From positions 11,529 through 75,528 of the forward strand of contig DATGSR010000115.1 of NCBI GenBank assembly GCA_035302405.1: a stretch of 64,000 nt of DNA. The letters run 5' to 3'. The DNA comes from CALKWS01 sp035302405 (GTDB lineage: Bacteria > Actinomycetota > Actinomycetes > Actinomycetales > Beutenbergiaceae). Below are positions 51,373-59,557 of this stretch, piece by piece (position 1 is the stretch's first letter; the number at the start of each line of letters is the position of its first letter). A model generated the notes under the pieces. The model had not been told where the DNA came from. It worked only from the letters and a program-made list of their open reading frames with translations, and did no database searches. The position numbers and the translations under genes were made by a program.

Positions 51373-51732
51373 ATGAACATTCTGGACGACGTCGACGCAG
51401 CATCCTTACGCACCGACGTACCCGACTTCCGCCCCGGCGACAACGTCAAGGTGCACGTGAAGGTCGTGGAAGGCAGCCGCTCCCGTGTCCAGGTGTTCCA
51501 GGGCACGGTCATCGCACGTAACGGAGGCGGCGTGCGGGAGACCTTCACCGTGCGCAAGGCCAGTTTCGGGGTCGGCGTGGAGCGTACCTTCCCGGTGCAT
51601 TCACCCACGATCGACCGGATCGAACTCGTCACCCGCGGTGACGTGCGCCGGGCCAAGTTGTACTACCTGCGCGGCCGTCAGGGGAAGGCCACTCGCATCC
51701 GCGAGAAGCGCGAGACCGCCCAGGCGAACTGA
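51373..51732 (+). CDS. rplS: 50S ribosomal protein L19
   Basis: The 119-residue protein is a complete L19 with FRPGDNVKVHVKVVEGSRSR, VFQGTVIARNGGGVRETFTVRK, VERTFPVHSPTID and AKLYYLRGRQGKATRI. It lies at the 30S-50S interface. ATG 51373 has GAAAGG six bases upstream; an overlapping open frame from 50593 is the antiphase of trmD and not used. lepB starts 21 bases downstream. Confidence 0.97.
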   Translation: MNILDDVDAASLRTDVPDFRPGDNVKVHVKVVEGSRSRVQVFQGTVIARNGGGVRETFTVRKASFGVGVERTFPVHSPTIDRIELVTRGDVRRAKLYYLRGRQGKATRIREKRETAQAN

Positions 51733-51752
51733 CCGCGACTGGCCGGCACGCG

Positions 51753-52547
51753 GTGGAAGGTACCAGCCATGGCGGCCGCGGCGGCGATGGTGACGGCGGC
51801 GACGACGGCGCGGTGACGCCTGCGGATGCCACCTCCGGGGGCGCCGCGCAGGGCAGGTCCCGCCGGCGAGACCAGGGTAAGCGAGGACCGGTCGCCGGGT
51901 TCCTGCGGGAGACCGCGATCGTCGTCGCGATCGCCCTGGTGCTGTCCTTCCTGATCAAGACCTTCTTCGCCCAAGCCTTCTACATCCCGAGCGTGTCCAT
52001 GCAGGACACCCTGGACGTGGGGGACCGGCTCGTGGTCAACAAACTCGTGCCCTCGGTCAGCGACATCGAACGTGGCGATGTGGTGGTATTCGTCGACCCC
52101 GGCGGCTGGTTGCGGGACACGCCGGCGCCGGAGCCGTCCACGGTGCAGCAGATCCTCACGTTCTTGGGGATCCTGCCCGAGCACGCCAACGAGCACGTCA
52201 TCAAACGCGTCATCGGGCTGCCGGGCGATCACGTGGAGTGTTGTGACGACCAGGGCAGGGTCATGGTCAACGGCGTGGCTATCGACGAGAGCCACTACCT
52301 GGCCGCGGGCGTGGCACCCAGCGAGGACGAGTTCGATGTGCAGGTCCCTGCTGAGCACCTGTGGGTCATGGGAGACAACCGGCCCCGGTCGGCCGACTCC
52401 CGCTACCACGGCGGTGCCGCCGGGGGAGGGTTCGTCCCCGAGGGCCACGTGACCGGACGGGCGTTCGCGCTGGTGTGGCCGGTGGACCGCTTCAGCATCC
52501 TTTCCAACGATGATGACGTGTTCGCCCACGTCCCGGACCCGACCTGA
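51753..52547 (+). CDS. lepB: Signal peptidase I
   Basis: The 264-residue membrane protease removes signal peptides. A Gly/Asp-rich N-terminus leads into a membrane helix (TAIVVAIALVLSFLIKTFF, about 54-72). The catalytic Ser82 is in YIPSVSMQDTL and the general base Lys151 in HVIKRVIGLPGD. MGDNRPRSADSRYHG, the conserved C-terminal box, follows. The GTG start at 51753 is the first in frame; its ribosome-binding site is weak. It stands in the usual rplS-lepB-rnhB order. Confidence 0.95.
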   Translation: MEGTSHGGRGGDGDGGDDGAVTPADATSGGAAQGRSRRRDQGKRGPVAGFLRETAIVVAIALVLSFLIKTFFAQAFYIPSVSMQDTLDVGDRLVVNKLVPSVSDIERGDVVVFVDPGGWLRDTPAPEPSTVQQILTFLGILPEHANEHVIKRVIGLPGDHVECCDDQGRVMVNGVAIDESHYLAAGVAPSEDEFDVQVPAEHLWVMGDNRPRSADSRYHGGAAGGGFVPEGHVTGRAFALVWPVDRFSILSNDDDVFAHVPDPT

Positions 52548-52559
52548 GAGACTGGGGCC

Positions 52560-53459
52560 GTGTCCACCAGTGACCGGTTACCAGGCCGCCCGCCCCCGGC
52601 ACCCGCCCAGGCACGGGCGCGAGCCCCGCGTCGGCGCCTGACCAGCCGGCCGCCGGGTCGGCAGATGGAGCGCGAACTGCACGCCGGGGGGCACGAACTG
52701 GTCGCGGGGATGGACGAGGTGGGCCGCGGCGCCCTGGCCGGGCCGGTGAGCGTGGGCGTGGTGGTGGTCGACCAGACCACCGGGCGTATCCCGGCCGGGT
52801 TGCGCGACTCGAAACTTCTTCCCGCCCACACCCGCCAGGGCCTGTGCGACCCGATCCGGCGGTGGTGCCGGGCCAGCGCCGTGGGGCACGCCGACGCTGC
52901 CGAGATCGACGAGGTGGGCCTGACCGCGGCCCTTCGCCTGGCCGGCCAACGGGCACTCGCCGCGGTGATCGACCAGGGTGTGCATCCATCGGCGGTGATC
53001 TTGGACGGCCACCACGACTGGTTGACCGCCCGGTCCGATGCGCGCAGTGCGGTCTCCTCGACCGCCCCGGAGGCAACGGCTCACACCAAGGGTTCGGTTT
53101 CCGTTGCCGGCGAGGTGGCCTCGTTGATCCCACTGTCGGGACTCCAAAAGGCCGCGCCGGACCCCGCATGGCCGGCGTGGTTCCCGGGCGACGGACCCGT
53201 AGTGCACACCCGGATCAAAGCCGACCTGCATTGCGCCAGCGTGGCTGCGGCGAGCGTCTTGGCCAAGTGCGAACGAGATGCGGTGATGGTGGGCCTGCAC
53301 GAGGACCACCCGGAGTTCGCCTGGGCGGAGAACAAGGGCTACGCGGCGCCGGACCACCTTCAGGCGTTGCGGAGCCACGGACCCACCCGGTGGCACCGGC
53401 GTAGTTGGGCGCTGCCCGGCGCGGAGGCCTACGTGCAGCAAGGCATGATGGACCTGTGA
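52560..53459 (+). CDS. rnhB: Ribonuclease HII
   Basis: The 299-residue enzyme cuts RNA in RNA-DNA hybrids, mainly single ribonucleotides in DNA. The active-site pair is in AGMDEVGRGALAGPV (Asp52, Glu53), with further acidic residues in VILDGHHDWL and KADLHCASVAAASVLAKCERD. About 45 Arg/Pro-rich residues precede the fold. A segment of about 60 residues after HHDWL is an insertion relative to short RNase HII proteins. The GTG start lies 12 bases after lepB with no clear ribosome-binding site. Its TGA overlaps the next GTG. Confidence 0.95.
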   Translation: MSTSDRLPGRPPPAPAQARARAPRRRLTSRPPGRQMERELHAGGHELVAGMDEVGRGALAGPVSVGVVVVDQTTGRIPAGLRDSKLLPAHTRQGLCDPIRRWCRASAVGHADAAEIDEVGLTAALRLAGQRALAAVIDQGVHPSAVILDGHHDWLTARSDARSAVSSTAPEATAHTKGSVSVAGEVASLIPLSGLQKAAPDPAWPAWFPGDGPVVHTRIKADLHCASVAAASVLAKCERDAVMVGLHEDHPEFAWAENKGYAAPDHLQALRSHGPTRWHRRSWALPGAEAYVQQGMMDL

Positions 53460-53764
53460 GTGCCGATGACTTGGAGAACTACGAGACCGAGGCCGAACTG
53501 TCGCTCTACCGCGAGTACCGCGACGTCGTCGGGCTGTTCTCGTATGTGGTCGAGACAGAACGGCGTTTCTACCTGGCGAACCATGTGGACCTGCAGGTGC
53601 ACTCCGCCGGCGGTGAGGTGTTCTTCGAACTGACCCTCGGGGATGCCTGGGTGTGGGACGTGTACCGCTCGGCCCGGTTCATCAAGTCCGTTCGGGTGAT
53701 CACTTTCAAGGACGTCAACGTTGAAGAGTTGGCCAAACCCGACCTGGAACTGCCCGAAGGCTGA
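53456..53764 (+). CDS. DUF2469 family protein
   Basis: The 102-residue acidic soluble protein matches DUF2469: DLENYETEAELSLYREYRDVV at the start, FSYVVETERRFYLAN in the middle, and FELTLGDAWVWDVYR followed by VRVITFKDVNVEEL. The family is conserved in actinobacteria next to rnhB; no function is known. The GTG start overlaps the rnhB stop by four bases, so the two are translationally coupled. Confidence 0.94.
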   Translation: MSADDLENYETEAELSLYREYRDVVGLFSYVVETERRFYLANHVDLQVHSAGGEVFFELTLGDAWVWDVYRSARFIKSVRVITFKDVNVEELAKPDLELPEG

Positions 53765-53908
53765 CGCGAGTCCGCCGAGGCGGTAGTTTCCTCGGCCGGC
53801 GTCCGCCTGGAGATTGGCCGCCCACACCTGGTCACGTCGTCCACAGGCACCGAGGCGGTTCGTCGCGGTGGCGGGCATGGACCTGCATCCTGGGCCCGGG
53901 GGTGGGTG

Positions 53909-54268
53909 ATGACGACGCAGAAGCAGCGCACCGGCGCGCGCGGGGAACAGATTGCCGTGAGGTATTTGCGATCACGCGGGATGAGCGTCCTGGCCACGAA
54001 CTGGCGGTCCACGGCCGGTGAGGTGGACATCGTCGCCACGGAAGGTGCGACGTTGGTGGTGGTGGAGGTCAAGACTCGCACGTCGCATCGGTTCGGCACT
54101 CCGGCTGAGGCGGTGACGGTGGCGAAGATGCACCGGTTGCGACGGCTTGCCGGGCAGTTCCTCAGCGAAAGCACCTCCCGCTTCGACCAGGTCCGAATCG
54201 ATGTGGTGGCCGTGTTATTGCCGCTTGACGGTCGCGTGTTCGTCAAGCACCTGTGCGGGGTGAGTTGA
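53909..54268 (+). CDS. YraN/UPF0102 family protein
   Basis: The 119-residue protein has the endonuclease-like fold of the YraN family: GARGEQIAVRYLRSRGMSVLATNWR, GEVDIVATEGATLVVVEVKTR with the acidic residues of a PD-(D/E)xK site, and RFDQVRIDVVAV. No cleavage activity is proven in the family as far as I know. ATG 53909 is preferred to the adjacent GTG 53906. It lies in the usual rnhB-DUF2469-yraN-yifB order. Confidence 0.92.
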   Translation: MTTQKQRTGARGEQIAVRYLRSRGMSVLATNWRSTAGEVDIVATEGATLVVVEVKTRTSHRFGTPAEAVTVAKMHRLRRLAGQFLSESTSRFDQVRIDVVAVLLPLDGRVFVKHLCGVS

Positions 54269-54401
54269 GCGCCGACCCGAACCGCAACCACAGCGGTGGC
54301 CGCAGTGACCGCAGTATCCACAGCCCTGCGTCGCCCTTGGCGAACGTCCACAACCCGCTCGCCGGTAGCCACGGGCTGGGCACCCGGGAGCCAGTCTGGA
54401 A

Positions 54402-54460
54402 GCAGAGCGGCCGGAAGCCGGTGAGGGACCAGAGTGGCCGGAAACGGGTCGGAACCAGAG
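54402..54460. repeat. 26-27 bp degenerate tandem array (array F)
   Basis: Between yraN and yifB, units at 54402-54428 and 54429-54454 share CAGAGxGGCCGGAAxCxGGT, and a third begins CCAGAG at 54455. The 246-base gap holds no gene. Looser CCGCAGTGACCGCAG repeats lie near 54300. Confidence 0.65.
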
Positions 54461-54514
54461 CAGTTCCGCAGCGTGGATGCAGCGGCGGCATAGCCGAAGG
54501 AAGGCGGAGGAGCC

Positions 54515-56071
54515 ATGGGATTGGGGCGTACCTGGGCGGTGGCGCTGACCGGGATGACCGGGACCCTGGTGGAAGTCCAGGCCGACGTGGGTGCCGGTGT
54601 GCCGGACGCCACCATCATCGGCTCTACACGCGGTGCGACGAAGGAAGCAAAGCACCGGGTCAAGGTTGCGTTGAAACGTTCCGGCTTCACCTGGCCGAAC
54701 GCCAGACTCGTCGTCAACTTCTCTCCGGCCGACGTTCCCAAAGCCGGGTCGGTATTCGACCTGGCGCTGGCAACTTCCATCCTGTGCGCCAGCGGTCAGA
54801 TCACCTCCGAGGCGGCCCGAAGTGTCCACCTCGGCGAGTTGAGCCTGGACGGGCGCGTGCAAGCGGTCCGCGGCGTACTACCTGCTGTGCATGCGGCCGT
54901 CCGCGCAGGGTTTCCCCGCGTGGTCGTGCCCCACGCCAACGCGGCCGAAGCCGCCCTGGTGCACGGGGCGCACGTCACCGGGGTCAAACACCTGATCGAC
55001 CTCGCGGAACACTACGGCGTGACGGTGTCAGAGGCCGTGCGCAGGCGCGTTCACAGCGAACTGCCACCGGCCACCTCTGCGTACCAGCCGCTGGACGACA
55101 ACACCGAGAGTCCTGATCTTCGTGATGTCCTGGCCCAACATCAGGCCAGGCACGCCCTGGAGGTGGCGGCAGCGGGGGGCTACCACTTACTGATGGAAGG
55201 TCCCCCGGGCACCGGCAAGACGATGCTGGCCGCTCGTTTGCCGGGGTTGCTGCCGGACCTCGACGACGCTGACGCGCTGGAGGTGACATCTGTCCACTCC
55301 CTCTGCGGCACCTTCCGTCCGGACGGGGGACTGATCCGGCGCCCACCGTTCGAAAGCCCGCACCACACCGCCAGTGCTCCCGCGATCGTGGGCGGCGGCA
55401 GCGGAACCCCGTGGCCCGGGGCCATCTCCCGGGCGCACTGCGGGGTGCTGTTCTTGGACGAGGCCCCAGAATTTCCCAGTCGGGTGCTGGAGGTGCTGCG
55501 TCAACCCTTGGAGGCCGGCCGCGTAGTACTCGACCGCTCCGGCACCCACACCTGGTACCCCGCAAGGATCCAATTGGTCCTGGCTGCCAACCCGTGCCCG
55601 TGCGGCCTTGCCGGCGATGCGCACTCCCGGTGTCGATGCACTCCCCACATGGTGCGCCGATACCGCGCGCGACTGTCCGGGCCGGTGCTGGACCGGGTGG
55701 ACATCCACATCCGGGTTGAGCAGTTGTCCCGTGCAGAGGTGGCAATGAACTCCGTCCCCGAATCCTCCGCCGCTGTCCGCACGCGCGTGCAGCATGCACG
55801 CGCGCGGATGCGCCACCGGCTGACCGGGACCCGATGGGCAACATATGCCCAAACACCCGGCAGTTGGATCCGCGAGCAGACTTTCGCGGTCGGGCGCCAC
55901 CTGACCCGCGACCTGGAACGCGCTCGGGACCGGCGTCAGATCACCATGCGCGGGTTCGACCGCGTATTGCGGTTGGCGTGGACACTAACCGACCTGGGCG
56001 AGCGAGAGCGGGTCAGCGCCGATGACATCGCCGCCGCCTTCACCCTCCGGACCAGGGACACACATGACTAA
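54515..56071 (+). CDS. YifB-family Mg-chelatase-like AAA ATPase (ComM homologue)
   Basis: The 518-residue protein has an N-terminal Lon-protease-like fold (GAGVPDATIIGSTRGATKEAKHRVKVAL, FSPADVPKAGSVFDLA). The AAA module has Walker A MEGPPGTGKTML near 230 and Walker B GVLFLDEAPEF near 312, with AANPCPCG and a C-terminal helical part. The homologue ComM is a branch-migration helicase used in natural transformation, which fits the dprA gene that follows. ATG 54515 has a strong GGAGG-type site. The last eight bases overlap dprA. Confidence 0.95.
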   Translation: MGLGRTWAVALTGMTGTLVEVQADVGAGVPDATIIGSTRGATKEAKHRVKVALKRSGFTWPNARLVVNFSPADVPKAGSVFDLALATSILCASGQITSEAARSVHLGELSLDGRVQAVRGVLPAVHAAVRAGFPRVVVPHANAAEAALVHGAHVTGVKHLIDLAEHYGVTVSEAVRRRVHSELPPATSAYQPLDDNTESPDLRDVLAQHQARHALEVAAAGGYHLLMEGPPGTGKTMLAARLPGLLPDLDDADALEVTSVHSLCGTFRPDGGLIRRPPFESPHHTASAPAIVGGGSGTPWPGAISRAHCGVLFLDEAPEFPSRVLEVLRQPLEAGRVVLDRSGTHTWYPARIQLVLAANPCPCGLAGDAHSRCRCTPHMVRRYRARLSGPVLDRVDIHIRVEQLSRAEVAMNSVPESSAAVRTRVQHARARMRHRLTGTRWATYAQTPGSWIREQTFAVGRHLTRDLERARDRRQITMRGFDRVLRLAWTLTDLGERERVSADDIAAAFTLRTRDTHD

Positions 56072-57209
56072 ACCGGCATTCGATATCACCGACGAACGCT
56101 TAGCGGCCGCGGCTTGGAGCCGGATCGCCGAGTCCGACGACGTGGCAGCACGTCCGCTGCTGAGCACGGCGGGCGCGGTGGCCGCCCTGGATTGGCTGTA
56201 CCGCGGGGCACCGGGCACCCCACCCGGTGCGCAGCCGGCACCACAGTGGTCGACCGCTGCCGCGCGGTGGCTGCCACGGCTGCACAATCTCGATCCCCGC
56301 CGGGAACTGGAGGTGATCGACCGTCGCGGGGGCCGGCTTCTGCTGCCCGGGGACGACGACTGGCCCGCGGCCGTCGATGACCTACCGGACCCGCCGTGGT
56401 GCCTATGGAAGGTGGGCCAGGGGAGCGTTGGGGGGTTGAGTGCCTCGGCGGTTTCGATCGTGGGGGCGCGGGCGTGCACCGACTACGGCCACCGGGCCAC
56501 TCAGGATCTGGCATACGAGGTCGGCGGCGAGGGAATCACGATCGTGTCCGGAGGTGCCTTCGGCATCGATGCTGCGGCTCACCACGCCGCGTTGGCGGCC
56601 GATGCCCCGGTCCTGGCGGTCATGGCCGGCGGTTTGGACCGCTTCTATCCCAGCGCGAACAGTTCCCTCCTACAGCAGGTCGCCGAACACGGGGCGGTAG
56701 TGGCCGAGGTGCCTCCGGGGACCGCGCCGATGCGCTCCAGATTCCTGCGTCGCAACCGACTGATCGCCGCGCTCGGTCGGGCAACGGTGGTGGTGGAGGC
56801 AGGGTGGCGGTCCGGGGCTCTGAACACCGCCCGGACTGCCGGGCAGTTACTGCGCCCCGTCGGCGCTTTCCCCGGCCCGGTCACCTCGGCCGCCTCTGCG
56901 GGATGCCATCGGTTGATCCGCGACGGCGAAGCAGTGCTCGTCACCAGTGCCCACGACGTCCTGGAACTTGTCAGCCCGCTGGGCTCGGTGCAAGGAACCG
57001 AACCGGCCGTGCAACCCGGCCTCCTGGACGAGTTGGGCCCGGACCAAGCACGGGTCCTGGATGCCCTCCCGGCTCGCGCCGCCGCCGGTTTCGATGGTCT
57101 GGTGCGGGCCAGCGGGCTAACCGCGGGTCAGGTCCGGTCCGCACTGGGACTGTTGGAGTTGGGCGGGCATGTCAGCCGGGACGGCTCTGGTTGGCGCCGG
57201 GTCCGCTGA
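56064..57209 (+). CDS. dprA: DNA-processing protein DprA
   Basis: The 381-residue protein has a helical start, a Rossmann-like DprA core (about 120-330) with VSIVGARACTDYG, GITIVSGGAFGIDAAAHHAAL, FLRRNRLIAAL and VVEAGWRSGALNTAR, and a C-terminal winged-helix-like end (QVRSALGLLELGGHVSR). It loads RecA onto incoming single-stranded DNA. It overlaps yifB by eight bases, so the two are co-expressed. DprA is widespread in bacteria that are not known to be competent. Confidence 0.95.
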   Translation: MTKPAFDITDERLAAAAWSRIAESDDVAARPLLSTAGAVAALDWLYRGAPGTPPGAQPAPQWSTAAARWLPRLHNLDPRRELEVIDRRGGRLLLPGDDDWPAAVDDLPDPPWCLWKVGQGSVGGLSASAVSIVGARACTDYGHRATQDLAYEVGGEGITIVSGGAFGIDAAAHHAALAADAPVLAVMAGGLDRFYPSANSSLLQQVAEHGAVVAEVPPGTAPMRSRFLRRNRLIAALGRATVVVEAGWRSGALNTARTAGQLLRPVGAFPGPVTSAASAGCHRLIRDGEAVLVTSAHDVLELVSPLGSVQGTEPAVQPGLLDELGPDQARVLDALPARAAAGFDGLVRASGLTAGQVRSALGLLELGGHVSRDGSGWRRVR

Positions 57210-57295
57210 GCAGGTCGGAGTCGGATGGCAGCGACGCACCGCAGCCGGGTGCTGCGAGGGACCGTGTCGCGCTCCCGGCCGCGGCACGCTCGTGT

Positions 57296-57307
57296 CACAG
57301 TGGGCCT
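57296..57307 (+). promoter_or_regulatory. Candidate leaderless -10 element for xerC
   Basis: CACAGT at 57296-57301 lies six bases before ATG 57308, and no ribosome-binding site is present. Confidence 0.4.
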
Positions 57308-58252
57308 ATGGCCCAGGCACCGCAAGATCCGGTGACGAACCGGCCTGGGGACACCCAGGTCCTGGAAGCCTTTGCCTCCCACCTTCGGCTGCAACGTGGA
57401 CTGTCGGTTCATACGGTGCGCGGGTATCGCGGTGACGCCGCCGCACTATTATCGAGTCTGCCGCCGCTGGCATCGGAGCCCGAACGAAGCGACCTGGGTT
57501 CCCTTGACCTCACCGCACTGCGACATTGGCTGGCAGGCCTGTCCCAGCGGGGCCACAGCCGCTCCAGCCTTGCCCGGCGCGCGGCAGCGGCCCGTACGTT
57601 CACCGCATGGGCGACTGCCGCGGGTTGGCTCTCAACCGATCCCGGCCCGCGGTTGCTCGCGCCCCGGGCTGACAAAGTGATTCCGCAGGTGTTGACGACT
57701 ACCGAAGCGGCTACCTTGCTCAAGACGGCCGCGCAACGAGCGGAGGACGGCCCGGTCGAGGTCCGCGACTGGGCGGTGTTGGAGTTGCTGTACGCCTCCG
57801 GACTGCGCATCGGGGAGTTGGTTGGCCTCGACGTGGGCCACGTGGACTTCGCCGAACGGTTGGTTCGGGTGCTCGGTAAGGGCGACCGGGAACGAGTGGT
57901 GCCGTTCGGTGTGCCCGCGGCTCGAGCCGTGCGGCAATGGTTGCAAGTCCGCCCCCGGATCGCGGGCGAGCACAGCCCGCCGGCGCTCTTCTTGGGTGTG
58001 CGCGGCGGGCGGTTGGGCGCGCGACAAGTGCGCTCGGTGGTCCACCACGTGACGGCGTTGGCAGGCGTGCGCGATCTGGCCCCACACGGACTGCGACATT
58101 CGGCTGCTACCCATCTGCTCGAGGGCGGCTCCGACCTGCGCTCGGTGCAAGAGGTCCTCGGACACTCATCGCTGCAGACCACCCAGCGCTACACCCACGT
58201 GTCTACCGAGCGACTCCGTGCAGCGTTCCACCAGGCCCATCCCCGGGCGTGA
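57308..58252 (+). CDS. xerC: Tyrosine recombinase XerC
   Basis: The 314-residue recombinase has the N-terminal core-binding domain (FASHLRLQRGLSVHTVRGY). In the catalytic domain are Arg in ASGLRIGEL near 165, Lys in GKGDRER, His-x-x-Arg in HGLRHSAATH near 260, His in LGHSSLQTTQ and the nucleophile Tyr in RYTHV near 295. With XerD it should resolve chromosome dimers at dif. ATG 57308 is used; the frame is open far upstream over dprA. It sits in its usual place after dprA, and no attachment-site or integrase context suggests a mobile element. Confidence 0.94.
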   Translation: MAQAPQDPVTNRPGDTQVLEAFASHLRLQRGLSVHTVRGYRGDAAALLSSLPPLASEPERSDLGSLDLTALRHWLAGLSQRGHSRSSLARRAAAARTFTAWATAAGWLSTDPGPRLLAPRADKVIPQVLTTTEAATLLKTAAQRAEDGPVEVRDWAVLELLYASGLRIGELVGLDVGHVDFAERLVRVLGKGDRERVVPFGVPAARAVRQWLQVRPRIAGEHSPPALFLGVRGGRLGARQVRSVVHHVTALAGVRDLAPHGLRHSAATHLLEGGSDLRSVQEVLGHSSLQTTQRYTHVSTERLRAAFHQAHPRA

Positions 58253-58287
58253 CGGCGACGCGTTCACCCACCGGTACACCCGTTCAT

Positions 58288-58872
58288 TCAGTACGGGTAG
58301 AGGCGGACCACCACTGGCTCCAGTCCCAGGAGGGTCAGCGGATCGATGTAGGTCTCAGGTGCGGTCCGCGCACCCCAGTGCAAACAGTCCTGCGTGCAGT
58401 GGGGCTCGCCGTCCCAATCGGCTAGATGCCCGATGACCGTGCCGGCCGCCACTGTGGTGCCAACTCGCACCACCGGGTCGACCGGCTCATAGGTAGTCCG
58501 GATGCCATCGTCGTGGTCGATGGAGACCACGGGCCGGTCCACCACCCGGCCCGCGAAGGCCACCACTCCTGCCGCGGCCGCACGGACCGGTTGCCCGGCA
58601 GTTGCTTCGAGATCGACGCCACGGTGACCTGCGGCCCAGGACTGTGCCGGTGGCTCGAAATCCCGCACCACCGACGGTTCCGGGCTCAGCGGCCAGTCGT
58701 ACACCAGCGCCTGGGAGTCGCCGCCGGTCTCCACCGTGGGAGGAACGGAAGCGTCTGGGGTGACCGCGACCGGTTCGTCGACGGATCCGCGCACGGTTGG
58801 ACCGATCGCACCGACCAAGGCGATCGCCCCGAGCGCGATCAGCCCTGCGCCCGCCGCCCGGAAGTTCATCAT
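58288..58872 (-). CDS. M23-family peptidase-like protein with altered active-site motif
   Basis: The 194-residue protein has an N-terminal signal or anchor helix (AGAGLIALGAIALVGAIG). An M23/LytM domain covers about 75-175, with HRGVDLEA (zinc His-x3-Asp) and CLHWGAR near the end. In LytM-type enzymes the last motif is His-x-His; here the first His is Cys. Activity is therefore uncertain, and it may regulate other hydrolases. A similar gene stands next to rpsB in many actinobacteria. The start is ATG 58872, with AGAGGGG upstream. It is convergent with xerC. Confidence 0.88.
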   Translation of the reverse strand: MMNFRAAGAGLIALGAIALVGAIGPTVRGSVDEPVAVTPDASVPPTVETGGDSQALVYDWPLSPEPSVVRDFEPPAQSWAAGHRGVDLEATAGQPVRAAAAGVVAFAGRVVDRPVVSIDHDDGIRTTYEPVDPVVRVGTTVAAGTVIGHLADWDGEPHCTQDCLHWGARTAPETYIDPLTLLGLEPVVVRLYPY

Positions 58873-59557
58873 CCTGCCCCTCTCCGCCCGCGACCGTCGC
58901 CGCGGCCCTGCCACGGTGCCCGTACCGGCTCACCACCCGTGTGTCACCGAGCCTGACCGATAGTTCCACCCGGTCGGGACCGGTGTCCGAGCACGTGGGG
59001 AGGACGTGCCCGACTGGCACCAGCCTGTGGATGAACGGCGCCGGCCGGCTTGGGGTCCCGCGCTCCTCGCCAGCACCATCCGCGCTCCTCGCAACGCCTA
59101 CCCCAATTACTCGTGCCTGTTCCGACGAATCCCGGCGGACCCCCTCGAGTCGCGCCTGAACCCGACCGTCGACTACCCTGATCCACGCCCCGTTTATTCT
59201 CGGATCTATGCCTTCACGTCCCCTTCGATCGTGTGCCGCACCGCCGCGTGAAAGTGAGCAGAATCTCAAGGAACGGGACGTGACGGCCGCGGACGGCCCT
59301 GGGGTGTCGGCCGGGGATCGGGTAGGATAGGGGCCGCAGCCGGTGCGCCTACAGGCACATCTTGGGGTGACCCGGCTGACATCGCGTGTTCACCCACCTT
59401 CGGGGGCCATGTGGCGAGGTCCGCACCTTTGGTGCGGTGCCGCCTGGTCGTGAGCACTAGGAGTCACCACCGCACGCCGGTGGTCACGAATAACCGAAAC
59501 CGTGCGCCTCGAGCGCACCCGATCCGCGGCCTGCCGGTCGCGGCGAAAGGACCAGCC
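58873..59557. other. 685-base gap between the M23 and rpsB genes
   Basis: The left 430 bases lie between divergent genes and hold no convincing gene; small open frames here lack ribosome-binding sites and protein-like composition. The right part is the rpsB promoter and leader. An unknown small RNA cannot be excluded. Confidence 0.5.
59323..59557 (+). promoter_or_regulatory. rpsB promoter and long structured leader
   Basis: TAGGAT at 59323-59328 is a likely -10 element. The roughly 220-base leader has two clear hairpins: CCGCACC-TTT-GGTGCGG (59421-59437) and ACCACC/GGTGGT around a 7-base loop (59466-59484). GAAAGG at 59545-59550 is the ribosome-binding site. Length and structure suggest control by S2 or another factor. 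Confidence 0.55.

Noticed and set aside
57308..58252. Integrase of a mobile element
   Set aside because: The tyrosine recombinase lies in the conserved dprA-xerC-rpsB order with no attachment site or phage genes, so it is chromosomal XerC.
58944..59251. Small open frames on both strands between the M23 and rpsB genes
   Set aside because: No ribosome-binding site, no recognisable domain, and they overlap each other; composition is not protein-like.
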